A stretch of DNA of 64,000 nucleotides from Diaphorobacter limosus (GCF_033100095.1 NZ_CP136921.1:2946501-3010500); one strand, 5' to 3'; positions 27,693 to 36,690 are shown, counted from the first letter of the stretch. Made by a program: numbers and translations. Notes: generated by a model not told the origin, from the sequence alone.

Positions 27693-28460
27693 ATGCACAT
27701 ACAGCCACCCGCCCTGCTCCTGGCCGCCGGCCGTGGCGAGCGCATGCGCCCGCTGACCGACCACACCCCCAAGCCGCTGCTGGCGGTACAGGGGCTGCCG
27801 CTGCTGCAGTGGCATCTGCAGGCGCTGGCCCAGGCCGGCGTGGCGCGCGCGGTCATCAACACCGCCTGGCTGGGCGAGCAGATCAGTGACAGATTTTCAA
27901 GCTTTTTTGTGCCGAAAGGCGCACTGGATAAGCGCAAGCAGCTATCAATTTCATACTCTCACGAGGGCCTGGACTTTGGCTGCGCGCTGGAGACGGCCGG
28001 CGGCATAGCGCGCGCCCTGCCGCGCCTGGGCCCCATCTTCTGGCTGGCCGCGGGCGATGTGTTTGCGCCCGACTTCCGTTTTGCCGCCGCCGCCGCCAAG
28101 CGCTTTGCCGCCGGCGATGCACTGGCCCATCTGTGGCTGGTGAAGAACCCCGAGCACAACCCGCGCGGCGACTTCGGCCTGTCGGCGGACGGACTGGCCC
28201 TGAACCTGCCCGCCGATCACCCCGGGCCGCGCCATACCTACAGCACCATTGCCCTGCTGCGCGCCGAGCTGTTCGCCGCGCCCTGGTGCGACATCCCCGC
28301 CGGCAACCCCGCCGGCCTGGCCGCGCCGCTGGCGCCGCTCTTGCGCCGCGCCATGGATGCCGGGCGCGTCACGGCGGAGCTGTACACCGGGCGCTGGACC
28401 GACGTGGGCACGCCCGAGCGCCTGGCGACGCTGAACGCCGAGACGCCCACGCCCGGGTAG
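27693..28460 (+). CDS. MurU-like sugar-1-phosphate nucleotidyltransferase with in-frame repeat insertion
   Basis: 255 residues. NTP-transferase fold with LLLAAGRGERMRPLTDHTPK (signature loop plus Lys) and AAGDVFAPDF. This resembles MurU, the N-acetylmuramate-1-phosphate uridylyltransferase of peptidoglycan recycling, or glucose-1-phosphate thymidylyltransferases. Residues ~65-84 (SDRFSSFFVPKGALDKRKQL) interrupt the usual short EQI..ISYSHEG connection and are encoded by copy f of the interspersed repeat (27888-27953). The frame is kept, and the insertion falls in a loop between helix and strand. ATG 27693 begins the conserved strand. Activity is plausible but untested. Confidence 0.82.
   Translation: MHIQPPALLLAAGRGERMRPLTDHTPKPLLAVQGLPLLQWHLQALAQAGVARAVINTAWLGEQISDRFSSFFVPKGALDKRKQLSISYSHEGLDFGCALETAGGIARALPRLGPIFWLAAGDVFAPDFRFAAAAAKRFAAGDALAHLWLVKNPEHNPRGDFGLSADGLALNLPADHPGPRHTYSTIALLRAELFAAPWCDIPAGNPAGLAAPLAPLLRRAMDAGRVTAELYTGRWTDVGTPERLATLNAETPTPG
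27888..27953 (-). repeat. Interspersed short repeat, copy f, inside a coding frame
   Basis: On the minus strand it reads GAAATTGATAGCTGCTTGCG then CTTATCCAGTGCGCCTTTCG and ends AAAAAAGCTTGAAAATC. This is the same core as the intergenic copies, but it lies in frame inside the MurU-like gene. Confidence 0.75.
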
Positions 28461-28465
28461 CCGCC

Positions 28466-29380
28466 ATGCGCTACGAGCTCTCGGATCTGCGCCTGTTCCT
28501 GGAGATCGCCCAGGCGCGCAGCCTGACGGCCGGCGCCGCCGCCGTGTTCATCACGCCCTCGGCCGCCAGCTACCGGCTGAAGAACCTGGAGCAGGCGCTG
28601 GGCACGGCACTGTTCGAGCGCACGCCGCGCGGCATGGACCCTACCCCCGCGGGCGAGGCCATGCTGGCCCATGTGCGCGAGCTGTTCGAGGGCATTGAGC
28701 GCATGCAGGGCGACGTGAGCCGCTTCGTCTCGGGCGTGAAGGGCCAGGTGCGGCTGGCCGCCAACAGCAGCTCGCTCAATGGCTTCGTCACGCCGACCCT
28801 GGGGCGCTTCCTGGTGGCCTACCCCGGGATAGACGTGGAGATAGAGGAGCGCCAGAGCGAGGCCATCCCCGCGGCAGTGCTGGCGCGCGAGGCCGATGTC
28901 GGCATCTTCGCCGGCCCCTCGGATGTGCAGGGCCTGGTCACCCATGCCTACGCCGTGGATCGCCTGGTCATCGCCGCGCCGTCTGGCCATGTGCTGGCCG
29001 CGCACCAGCGCATACGCCTGGGCGCGGCGCTGGACTTCGACTTTGTCTGCATGGCGCGCGCCAGCAGCAACTACCTGTTCCTGCGCGATAGCGCGCAAAG
29101 GCTGGGCAAGATCGTGCGCGCGCGCCTGCATGGCCACAGCTTCGACGCCGTGCTGGCGCTGGTGGCCGCGGGCGTGGGTATCGCGATGGTGCCCAGCAGC
29201 GTGCTGGGTGGGCGCTGGCAGGCGAACCCACTGGCCATCATCGAGCTGGATGAGCTCTGGGCCCTGCGGCGCCTGAGCCTGGTGGTGCGCAAGGATGCGC
29301 GCCTGCCGGGCTTCATCACGGAGTTCGTGAGCTTCCTGCTCGATGACCCGCAGGTGGCGGTGACGCGCGCATCCGGCTGA
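28466..29380 (+). CDS. LysR family transcriptional regulator
   Basis: 304 residues. N-terminal winged helix (ELSDLRLFLEIAQARSLTAG, then AASYRLKNLEQALGTALFER) and a C-terminal substrate-binding domain beginning GQVRLAANSSSLNGFV. It starts 5 bases after the MurU-like gene and ends 126 bases before the Bug receptor gene of the CoA catabolic cluster, which it probably controls. The intergenic region holds ATTTCGAAAT (29391-29400), a small palindrome of LysR type. Inducer unknown. Confidence 0.9.
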   Translation: MRYELSDLRLFLEIAQARSLTAGAAAVFITPSAASYRLKNLEQALGTALFERTPRGMDPTPAGEAMLAHVRELFEGIERMQGDVSRFVSGVKGQVRLAANSSSLNGFVTPTLGRFLVAYPGIDVEIEERQSEAIPAAVLAREADVGIFAGPSDVQGLVTHAYAVDRLVIAAPSGHVLAAHQRIRLGAALDFDFVCMARASSNYLFLRDSAQRLGKIVRARLHGHSFDAVLALVAAGVGIAMVPSSVLGGRWQANPLAIIELDELWALRRLSLVVRKDARLPGFITEFVSFLLDDPQVAVTRASG

Positions 29381-29390
29381 TCTACTGCCG

Positions 29391-29421
29391 ATTTCGAAAT
29401 CCTTCAAGACAGCCTTCGAAT
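29391..29421 (+). promoter_or_regulatory. Possible LysR operator before the CoA catabolic cluster
   Basis: Palindrome ATTTCGAAAT at 29391-29400, with a second CTTCGAAT about 12 bases later. The position 90-115 bases ahead of the first structural gene fits a LysR activation site. Low confidence, by pattern only. Confidence 0.3.
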
Positions 29422-29506
29422 CTTTCTGATGGCCCGATGCGGCGGTGCTTCCTACACTGGCCCGACGCTGACACCACAGTCCACAAGGGCGAGAAGGAGA
29501 CAAAGG

Positions 29507-30514
29507 ATGGCTTTCACATTTGCAGAGCAGACGCGCGCTGCGGCCTGTGCCGTGGCCCTGGGCGGCATGGCCCTCACCGTGGCCGTGATGCCGGCCCACG
29601 CCCAGGGCGGCGCCTATCCGGCCAAGCCGGTCACGCTGGTGGTGGCCTTTCCGCCCGGTGGCATGACGGACATCGTCAGCCGCGCGCTGGCCAAGGAGTT
29701 GCAGCAGAACTTGAAGCAGCCCTTCGTCGTGGAAAACCGCCCCGGCGGCGCGGGCCAGGTGGGCACGGAATACGTAGCCCGGCAGCCGGCCGACGGCTAC
29801 ACCCTGCTGGTGGGGGCCACCGGCTACGTGATCGCCCCGGCGATGAAGAAGGTGGGCTACGACCCGCTCAAGAGCCTGGAGCCCGTGGCCGTGCTGGCCA
29901 GGGCGCCCAACCTCATCGTGGTGAATCCCAGCGTTCCGGTCAAAAACACCCAGGAATTCCTGGCCTGGGCCAAGACGCAGTCCAACATACCCTTCGGCAC
30001 GGCGGGTGCCGCGGGCTCCACGCATCTGGGCGGCGAATGGCTGCGCAAGGCCACGGGCTACCAGTTCAGCCATGTGCCCTACAAGGGGGCTGCGCCGGCG
30101 ACCAACGACGCCGTGGCGGGGCAGATCCCGATGGCCGTGCAGGACTCGATGAGCGTCTCGGCCTTCATCACCTCGGGGCGCCTGCGTCCCATCGCCAACA
30201 TGGCGGCCGAGCGCAGCCAGCTGTTCCCCGAGCTGCCCACGCTGCGCGAGGCGGGGCCCGCGTTCAAGGACTTCGACGTCTACACCTGGCTGGGCCTGTA
30301 TGCGCCGGCCGGCACGCCGGCGTCGGTGCTCACGCAGCTCAATGGGCAGATCAACAAGATCATGCACGCGCCCGAGATGGTCGAGCGCCTGCGTCTGCAG
30401 TACAGCGAGCCGCTGGCCGTGATGGATCTGGCGCAGACACGCGGCTTCGTCGCCGGCGAAGTGGCCAAGTGGCAGCGCGTCGTTTCCGAGACTGGCGTCA
30501 AGTCCGAGGAGTGA
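29507..30514 (+). CDS. Bug/TctC family periplasmic solute-binding protein (first)
   Basis: 335 residues. A Sec signal peptide ends around VMPAHAQG. The mature part is a typical Bug receptor: YPAKPVTLVVAFPPGGMTDI, ENRPGGAGQVGTEYVARQPA DGYT-type loop, and HVPYKGAAPATNDAVAGQIP. These bind carboxylates (often aromatic or dicarboxylic) for tripartite tricarboxylate transporters or as sensors. No tctA/tctB genes are here. GAAGGAGA precedes ATG 29507. First gene of a tight cluster whose enzymes act on CoA thioesters, so the ligand is probably the cluster's growth substrate. Confidence 0.92.
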   Translation: MAFTFAEQTRAAACAVALGGMALTVAVMPAHAQGGAYPAKPVTLVVAFPPGGMTDIVSRALAKELQQNLKQPFVVENRPGGAGQVGTEYVARQPADGYTLLVGATGYVIAPAMKKVGYDPLKSLEPVAVLARAPNLIVVNPSVPVKNTQEFLAWAKTQSNIPFGTAGAAGSTHLGGEWLRKATGYQFSHVPYKGAAPATNDAVAGQIPMAVQDSMSVSAFITSGRLRPIANMAAERSQLFPELPTLREAGPAFKDFDVYTWLGLYAPAGTPASVLTQLNGQINKIMHAPEMVERLRLQYSEPLAVMDLAQTRGFVAGEVAKWQRVVSETGVKSEE

Positions 30515-30518
30515 GCCC

Positions 30519-30917
30519 ATGACCGACATCGGCACGCCGCAATCGGCCGCGGCACAGGCCTGCGACCAGCGCTACTTCGGCGCGCTGGCCGAGGGGCGCT
30601 TCGAGATACCGCGCTGCAACAGCTGTGGCAAACACCATTTCTATCCGCGCCTGTGCTGCCCGTATTGCGGATCGCAAGATCTGCAGTGGGTCGCGCCTTC
30701 GGGCCTGGGCCAGGTGTATTCGGTGACCATAGTGCGCCGGGCGGACGGCGACTACACGGTGGTGCTGATCGACCTGGAGGAAGGCCCGCGCCTGATGAGC
30801 CGCGTGGTCGGCATGCCGGTGGAGCAGGTGCGCATAGGCTTGGCCGTGCGCGCGCGCATCGACGCCACCGAGGACGGGCCGCTGCTGGTCTTCACCGCAA
30901 ACGAGGTACAGGCATGA
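30519..30917 (+). CDS. DUF35 / zinc-ribbon OB-fold protein, thiolase partner
   Basis: 132 residues. Rubredoxin-like zinc ribbon with CNSCGKHHFYPRLCCPYC and then an OB-fold (GLGQVYSVTIVRRADGDYTV, RARIDATEDG). Such proteins pair with non-canonical thiolases or HMG-CoA synthases and help hold the acyl-CoA. Its stop overlaps the thiolase start (ATGA), strong evidence for a complex of the two. The upstream gap to the Bug gene is only 4 bases. Confidence 0.88.
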   Translation: MTDIGTPQSAAAQACDQRYFGALAEGRFEIPRCNSCGKHHFYPRLCCPYCGSQDLQWVAPSGLGQVYSVTIVRRADGDYTVVLIDLEEGPRLMSRVVGMPVEQVRIGLAVRARIDATEDGPLLVFTANEVQA

Positions 30918-32077
30918 GCGCGAATACTTCACGTGGCTCCATTGCCATCCTGGGCACGGGCCTGGCCGGCATGGGTCATGCGGGCGGCGCCACCGAGCAG
31001 GAAATCATCGCCCAGGCATCCTGCCAGGCGATAGAGAAGAGCGGCCTGCGCAAGGCCGATATCGACGGCATCATCACCGCCAGCCTGACCTCGCCCTGGT
31101 GGGTGATGCGCATGGCCGAATACCTGGGGATCCGGCCGCGCTTTTCCGACAGCACCATGTTCGGCGGCTCGGCCTTCATCGCCGCCCTGAAGATCGCGCA
31201 GCTGGCGATAGACGCCGGCGAGTGCGAGAACGTGCTGATCTGCTACGGCGCCACGCCGCGCAGCGCGCCCAGCAGCTCCAAGATCAACCAGATGCGCGCC
31301 GAGCTCGACCCCCAGCCCTACGAGCATCCATACAAGGCCTTCAACCCGGTCTCCAGCTACGCGCTGGCCGCCGCGCGCCACATGTACGAATACGGCACCA
31401 CGCGCCAGCAGCTGGCCGAGGTGGCGGTGGCCGCGCGCCAGTGGGCGCGGCTCAATCCGGATGCGTTTTCCAAAAAGCCCCTGAGCGTTGACGATGTGAT
31501 CAACGCCAGGATGATCTCGGACCCGTTCACCACGCTCGATTGCTGCCTGGTCACGGACGGCGCGGGCGCCATCGTCGTCACCTCCGCCAGCCGCGCCAAG
31601 GCGCTGCACGCCAGGCCCATCTATGTGTTGGGCAGCGGCTTTGCGCACTGGCACCGGCAGATCTCCTGCATGGAGGACCTGACCGTGACCCCGGCCGTGG
31701 AGTCGGGGCGCAAGGCCTTCGCGCAGGCGGGCCTCACGCCCGCCGACATCGACGTGGTGCAGCTGTACGACGCCTTCACCATCAACCCCATCCTGTTCCT
31801 GGAAGACCTGGGTTTTTGCCAGAAGGGCGAGGGCGGGGCCTTCATCGAGGGCGGGCGCATCGCGCCGGGCGGCGCCTTCCCGATGAACACCAACGGCGGC
31901 GGTCTGTCCTGCGTGCACCCGGGCATGTACAGCCTGTTCCTGATCATCGAGGCCGTGACGCAACTGCGCGGCGAGGGCATGGCGCGTCAGGTCAACGGCG
32001 CGCAGACGGCGCTGGTGCACGGCAATGGCGGCGTGCTGTCCAGCGAGGCCACGGCGATTTTGTCGTCAGAGTTGTAG
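30914..32077 (+). CDS. Thiolase family protein (SCP-x-like acetyl-CoA acetyltransferase)
   Basis: 387 residues. Thiolase fold of the type that works with DUF35 partners: SGLRKADIDGIITAS, FGGSAFIAALKIAQLAIDAG, DVVQLYDAFTINPILFLEDL and MNTNGGGLSCVHPGMYSLF, which provides the C-terminal His/Cys region. The canonical N-terminal active Cys is replaced, as in the SCP-x/acetyl-CoA acetyltransferase-like branch. It would cleave or form a beta-ketoacyl-CoA, or act as an aldolase-like lyase. ATG 30914 overlaps the DUF35 stop. Confidence 0.88.
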   Translation: MSANTSRGSIAILGTGLAGMGHAGGATEQEIIAQASCQAIEKSGLRKADIDGIITASLTSPWWVMRMAEYLGIRPRFSDSTMFGGSAFIAALKIAQLAIDAGECENVLICYGATPRSAPSSSKINQMRAELDPQPYEHPYKAFNPVSSYALAAARHMYEYGTTRQQLAEVAVAARQWARLNPDAFSKKPLSVDDVINARMISDPFTTLDCCLVTDGAGAIVVTSASRAKALHARPIYVLGSGFAHWHRQISCMEDLTVTPAVESGRKAFAQAGLTPADIDVVQLYDAFTINPILFLEDLGFCQKGEGGAFIEGGRIAPGGAFPMNTNGGGLSCVHPGMYSLFLIIEAVTQLRGEGMARQVNGAQTALVHGNGGVLSSEATAILSSEL

Positions 32078-32087
32078 GAGGGGCGTG

Positions 32088-33266
32088 ATGCTGGCAAGCG
32101 CATTGCATGGGGTGCGCGTGGTGGACCTGTCGCGCATCCTGGCCGGGCCCTGGTGCACCCAGAACCTGGCCGACCTGGGGGCCGACGTGCTCAAGATCGA
32201 GCGGCCCGTGCAGGGCGACGACACGCGCGCCTGGGGGCCGCCCTTCGTCACGGCCGAGTCTGGTGAAAAGGTAGCGGCGTACTTTCTGTCCTGCAACCGC
32301 GGCAAGCGCTCGGTGACGGCGGACTTTGCCCAGGCCGCCGACCGCGACTGGCTGCTGCGCCAGATCCGGGACGCGGACGTGCTGGTGGAGAACTACAAGG
32401 TCGGCACGCTGGCGAAATACGGCCTCGACTACGCCTCGCTGTCCGCGCTCAACCCGGGGCTGATCTACCTGTCGGTCACCGGATTCGGCCAGAGCGGCCC
32501 CTATGCCAGCCGGCCGGGCTACGACTACATCTTTCAGGGCATGGGCGGGTTGATGAGCTACACCGGCGTGGAGGATGGCGAGCCGGGCGCCGGCCCCCTG
32601 CGCGCCGGCGTGGCCGTGGTGGACCTGATGACCGGCATGTATGCCACCAGCGCCGTGCTGGCGGCCCTGGTGCAGCGTGGGCGCACGGGGCAGGGCCAGC
32701 ACCTGGACATCGCCCTGCTGGACGTGGCCGTGGCCATGAATGCCAACCAGGCGAGCAACTACCTGGTGTCGGGCGAGAGCCCGGCGCGCAGCGGCAACAC
32801 GCACCCGAACCTGGCGCCATACGAGGTGTTTGCCTGCGCCGACGGCTACATGATCCTGGCCATTGGCAACGACAGCCAGTTCGCGGCGTTCTGCAAGCTA
32901 ATGGGCCAGGACTGGCACCTGGCGCCGGAATTCGCCACCAACGCCGGCAGGCTCACGCATATCAGGCAATTGCGCCCGCTGCTGCGCGAGCAGCTGGCTG
33001 CGTGGCAGATAGCCGAGCTGGGCCAGGCGCTGGATGCCCATGGTATTTCCTGGGGAAACATCAACGACCTGGAGCAGGTGTTCGAGCATCCCCAGGTGCG
33101 GCACCGCCAGATGCTGCAGACCGTGCAGCACCCGCAGCTCGGCCCTTTGAAGCTGGTGCGCAACCCCATGGTGCAGCCTGGCCAGGTGGAGGCCATCACA
33201 CCCCCGCCGGTACTCGGGCCTGCGGCCCTGCCCGAGGCACCTCACTACACACAACAGGAGACATGA
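32088..33266 (+). CDS. CaiB/BaiF family CoA-transferase
   Basis: 392 residues. Family III CoA-transferase: GVRVVDLSRILAGPWCTQNL, LGADVLKIERPVQGDDTRAW with the catalytic Asp expected about residue 165 (RPGYDYIFQGMGGLMSYTG), and YEVFACADGYMILAIGN. It moves CoA between carboxylic acids (formyl-, succinyl- or carnitine-like) and so probably activates the cluster's substrate. GTAGGAGGGG ahead of ATG 32088 is a strong ribosome-binding site overlapping the thiolase stop. It ends at 33266, and the second Bug gene starts on the next base. Confidence 0.93.
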   Translation: MLASALHGVRVVDLSRILAGPWCTQNLADLGADVLKIERPVQGDDTRAWGPPFVTAESGEKVAAYFLSCNRGKRSVTADFAQAADRDWLLRQIRDADVLVENYKVGTLAKYGLDYASLSALNPGLIYLSVTGFGQSGPYASRPGYDYIFQGMGGLMSYTGVEDGEPGAGPLRAGVAVVDLMTGMYATSAVLAALVQRGRTGQGQHLDIALLDVAVAMNANQASNYLVSGESPARSGNTHPNLAPYEVFACADGYMILAIGNDSQFAAFCKLMGQDWHLAPEFATNAGRLTHIRQLRPLLREQLAAWQIAELGQALDAHGISWGNINDLEQVFEHPQVRHRQMLQTVQHPQLGPLKLVRNPMVQPGQVEAITPPPVLGPAALPEAPHYTQQET

Positions 33267-34232
33267 GTGAAAAAGATGACGAAGACATGGCTGGTGCTCT
33301 GCGCAGCCACCGCGCCCGCGGCCTGGGCCGCGGGCTACCCCGAGCGCCCCGTGCGCCTGGTCGTGCCCTACGCCGTGGGCGGCGCCACGGACGTGATCGG
33401 CCGCGTTGTGGCGCGCTATCTGGGCGAAGAACTGGGCCAGCCCGTGGTGGTGGAGAACAAGCCCGGCGCCGGCGGCAGCACCGGATCGCTCTACGCCGCC
33501 AAGCAGCCCGCGGATGGCTACACGCTGGTGATGATGGTGGAGAGCTCGCACGCCGTGAACCCCAACGTCTACGCCAAGCCGGCCTATGACCCGCTGAAGG
33601 ACTTCACGCCCATCAGCAACATCGCCAACGTGCCGGGCGTGATGGTGGTCGGCGTCGATTCGCCCTACAAGACCGCGCAGGACGTGGCCGAGGCGGCGCG
33701 CAAGGCGCCGGGCAAGCTCAACTACGGCAGCTCGGGCAATGGTGGCTACAGCCATTTGAGCGGGGCGCTGTTCGGCAACACCACGGGCACGCAGATCACC
33801 CATGTGCCCTACAAGGGCCTGGGCCCGGCGCTGAATGACCTGATGGCCGGGCAGATCGACGTGGTGTTCGACAACATGCCATCGTCCGGCGGCCTGATTG
33901 CGGGCGGAAAGCTGCGCGCGCTGGCGGTCTCCAGCCCCAAGCGGCTGGCCAGCCTGCCCGATGTGCCCACCTATGCCGAGGTCGGGCTCAAGCCCATGAA
34001 CCAGATGTCCTGGTACGGCATTGGCGCGCCGGCCCATCTGGATGCCGCGGTATTGAACCAGCTGAGCGCCGCGTTGAAGAAGACGCTGCAAAACCCAGAA
34101 CTTGTCAAGACCATAGAGCAGCAGTCGGCCATCGTGGACTACCAGACGCCGCAGCAGTTCAGGCAGACGGTGGAGCGCTCTAACCAAGCCTGGGCGCGCC
34201 TCGTCAAGGACATCGCTTTCGAAAAAATGTGA
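33267..34232 (+). CDS. Bug/TctC family periplasmic solute-binding protein (second)
   Basis: 321 residues. A short signal peptide (VLCAATAPAAWAAG) and Bug signatures YPERPVRLVVPYAVGGATDV, ENKPGAGGSTGSLYAAKQPA and HVPYKGLGPALNDLMAGQID. Start GTG 33267 directly follows the CoA-transferase stop; ATG 33276 is an alternative. It is a diverged paralogue of the Bug protein at 29507; two receptors in one cluster suggest two related ligands. Confidence 0.92.
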   Translation: MKKMTKTWLVLCAATAPAAWAAGYPERPVRLVVPYAVGGATDVIGRVVARYLGEELGQPVVVENKPGAGGSTGSLYAAKQPADGYTLVMMVESSHAVNPNVYAKPAYDPLKDFTPISNIANVPGVMVVGVDSPYKTAQDVAEAARKAPGKLNYGSSGNGGYSHLSGALFGNTTGTQITHVPYKGLGPALNDLMAGQIDVVFDNMPSSGGLIAGGKLRALAVSSPKRLASLPDVPTYAEVGLKPMNQMSWYGIGAPAHLDAAVLNQLSAALKKTLQNPELVKTIEQQSAIVDYQTPQQFRQTVERSNQAWARLVKDIAFEKM

Positions 34233-34246
34233 AAGGTGACACAGCC

Positions 34247-35011
34247 ATGTATTCCCAGGTTTCCTATCCCACGCCGACCACGGCCGTTCTGACCATCACC
34301 GACGCGGGCCCGCTGAACGTGCTCAGCACGCCCGTGATCCACGCGCTGACCAAGCAGCTCGGCGAGCTGGCGGAGAACCAGGAACTGCGCTGCCTGGTGC
34401 TGCGCGGTTCGGGCTCGCGCGCTTTCATCGCTGGCGCCGACATCAAGGAGCTGGCCACGCTGACCGCCGCCACCGGCAGGGTCTTCATCGGCGCGCTGCG
34501 CGACCTGTGCAATGCCGTGCGGCATTTCCCCGTGCCGGTGATCGTGCGCCTGGAGGGCCACACGCTGGGCGGTGGCCTGGAGCTGGCCATGGCCGGCGAC
34601 CTGCGCATCGCCGCCGACGATGCCGTGGTGGGCATGCCCGAGGTCAAGGTGGGCATTCCCTCGGTGATCCACGCCGCCCTGATGCCGGCGCAGATCGGCG
34701 CCACGCGCGCCGCCTGGCTGCTGCTGGCGGGCGAGAACATCCCTGCGACCAAGGCCGAGCAATGGGGCTTGATCAACGAATGCGTGCCCAGGGACCAACT
34801 CGACGCGCGCATCCTGCAGATCGCCGCCGGCCTGGCCGAGATCGGGCCCGTGGTGCTGCGCCAGCAAAAACGCCTGCTGCGCCGCTGGGAGCGCATGACG
34901 GTGGACGCGGCCATCGACGACAGCATTGCCGAGTTCGGCGAGGCCTTCAAGACGGGCGAGCCGCAGCACCATATGAACGCCTTCCTGGAGCGCAAGAGCA
35001 AGCGCTCCTGA
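34247..35011 (+). CDS. Enoyl-CoA hydratase/isomerase family protein
   Basis: 254 residues. Crotonase fold with the oxyanion-hole pair SRAFIAGADIKELA and LEGHTLGGGLELAMAGDLRI, and PEVKVGIPSVIHAALMP. The catalytic Glu position of hydratases falls in the EVKVGIPS region. It hydrates or isomerises the CoA-activated intermediate between the transferase and thiolase steps. It starts 14 bases after the second Bug gene with GAAAGGTGA, and ends the cluster; pepP follows after 79 bases. Confidence 0.9.
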   Translation: MYSQVSYPTPTTAVLTITDAGPLNVLSTPVIHALTKQLGELAENQELRCLVLRGSGSRAFIAGADIKELATLTAATGRVFIGALRDLCNAVRHFPVPVIVRLEGHTLGGGLELAMAGDLRIAADDAVVGMPEVKVGIPSVIHAALMPAQIGATRAAWLLLAGENIPATKAEQWGLINECVPRDQLDARILQIAAGLAEIGPVVLRQQKRLLRRWERMTVDAAIDDSIAEFGEAFKTGEPQHHMNAFLERKSKRS

Positions 35012-35090
35012 GGCAGCGCCGGGCCTGTGGCCCATGGGGTTGTGGCCGCTGCCGGCCCGGGCGGGGGCCGGCGCCGCAGTACGATAGCGC

Positions 35091-36473
35091 ATGACCTCCA
35101 TCCACGCCCAACGGCGTGCGCGTCTGGCAGCCCAATTGGGCGCCGGCGGCATCGCCATCCTGCCCACCGCGCCGGAACGCCCACGCAACCGCGACAGCGA
35201 TTACCTGTACCGGCACGACAGCTACTTCTACTACCTGACCGGATTCACCGAGCCGGGTGCCTGGCTGGTGCTGACGGCCGAGGGCCAGGCCACGTTGTTT
35301 TGTCAGCCCAAGGATCTGGAGCGCGAGATCTGGGACGGTTACCGCCTGGGCCCCGAGGCGGCCGTGGCCCAGTTGGGGCTGACGGACGCGCATTCCACGG
35401 CCGAGCTCGATGCACGCCTGCCGCGGCTGCTGGAAAACCGCCGCCAGGTGTGGTTTCCGTTTGCCACCCACGCGGGCCTGGCCGCGCGCGTCGAAGGCTG
35501 GCTGAACCAGGTGCGCGCGCGCGTGCGCTACGGCGCGCTGTGCCCGCAACAGCAGGGCGACCTGTGCGCCCTGCTCGACGAGATGCGCCTCATCAAGGAC
35601 GAGCATGAGCTGGCCATCATGCGCCGCGCCGGCAGCATCAGCGCCGGCGCCCATGTGCGCGCCATGCAGACCAGTGCCCGCATGCTGCGCGCCGGCCAGG
35701 AGGTGCGCGAATACCACCTGGAGGCCGAACTGTTGCACGAGTTCCGCCGCCATGGCTCTCAGTACCCGGCCTATGGCTCCATCGTCGCCGCCGGCGCCAA
35801 CGCCTGCGTGCTGCACTACCGTGCCGACACCGCACCCGTGCGCGCCGGTGAGCTGGTGCTGATCGACGCCGGCTGCGAGCTCGATGGCTATGCGTCAGAC
35901 ATCACGCGCACCTTCCCGGCCGATGGACGCTTCAGCGGGCCGCAGCGCGCGCTCTACGACCTGGTGCTGGCCAGCGAGAAGGCGGCAATAGCCGCCACGC
36001 GCGCCGGGGCGCGCTTTACCGACCCGCATGACGCGGCCGTGGCCGTGCTGGCCCAGGGCATGCTGGATGTCGGACTGCTGGACAAGAACAAGGTCGGCAG
36101 CGCACAGGACGTGATCGAAAAGCGCGCCTACTTCCAGTTCTACATGCACCGCACGGGCCACTGGATGGGCATGGACGTGCATGACTGCGGCAGCTATGTG
36201 GAGCCCGGCGAGGTCGGCCAGGTGAGCGAGCGCAAGGATCCGCTGTCGGGCGAGCTCATCCTGAACCGCCCCAGCCGCATCCTGCGCGCCGGCATGGTGC
36301 TGACCATAGAGCCCGGTATCTACGTGCGCCCGGCGCCCGGCGTGCCCGAGGCTTTCCACCATATCGGCATACGCATAGAGGACGACGCCCTCGTGACGGA
36401 CGCGGGCTGCGAGCTGATGACGCGCGGCGTGCCGGTCGAGCCGGATGAAATCGAAGCCCTGATGCGCGCCTGA
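35091..36473 (+). CDS. pepP: Xaa-Pro aminopeptidase (aminopeptidase P)
   Basis: 460 residues. An N-terminal AMP_N domain (RRARLAAQLGAGGIAILPTA, SDYLYRHDSYFYYLTGF) and a creatinase-fold metallopeptidase domain. Dinuclear manganese ligands are visible: two Asp in LIDAGCELDGYASDITRTFP, His in GHWMGMDVHDCG, Glu in LTIEPGIYV and Glu in GIRIEDDALV. It removes N-terminal residues before proline. It normally ends next to the convergent prpR in this arrangement; here both gene ends are duplicated around a foreign gene. Confidence 0.96.
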   Translation: MTSIHAQRRARLAAQLGAGGIAILPTAPERPRNRDSDYLYRHDSYFYYLTGFTEPGAWLVLTAEGQATLFCQPKDLEREIWDGYRLGPEAAVAQLGLTDAHSTAELDARLPRLLENRRQVWFPFATHAGLAARVEGWLNQVRARVRYGALCPQQQGDLCALLDEMRLIKDEHELAIMRRAGSISAGAHVRAMQTSARMLRAGQEVREYHLEAELLHEFRRHGSQYPAYGSIVAAGANACVLHYRADTAPVRAGELVLIDAGCELDGYASDITRTFPADGRFSGPQRALYDLVLASEKAAIAATRAGARFTDPHDAAVAVLAQGMLDVGLLDKNKVGSAQDVIEKRAYFQFYMHRTGHWMGMDVHDCGSYVEPGEVGQVSERKDPLSGELILNRPSRILRAGMVLTIEPGIYVRPAPGVPEAFHHIGIRIEDDALVTDAGCELMTRGVPVEPDEIEALMRA

Positions 36474-36494
36474 CTCAGAAGCCCAGACCCTGCC

Positions 36495-36690
36495 CTAAGG
36501 CACAAAGCTGCGGGGTGCACCGCAACTGTGCCTTTCACTGCACCTGCAGCGGCAGGCTTGTGTATGGAAAGATGCACCGCGGGCTGGTTTGGTGCCCGCA
36601 GGGCTTGCAGCCACGCTCACGGGCGTGGTTGCAGCGTTCAGGGATAAGCGGCCGATGCTCGGCTTGCGCCTCCCGGACGGCATCAGGGCT
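36495..36690 (-). pseudogene. Remnant of a ScfR/PrpR-type regulator 3' end
   Basis: The minus-strand text matches the last ~60 codons of the intact regulator at 37878-39287. One frame gives LSLNAATTPV (intact gene LDLNAAATPI), another gives GCKPCGHQTSPRCIFPY (intact GCKVCERAQCPQRAFPY), and the end APRSFVP replaces VPYGFAP. Frames shift between blocks, so it is dead. It lies convergent to pepP exactly as the intact regulator does to the pepP remnant at 37771-37875. Confidence 0.75.
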
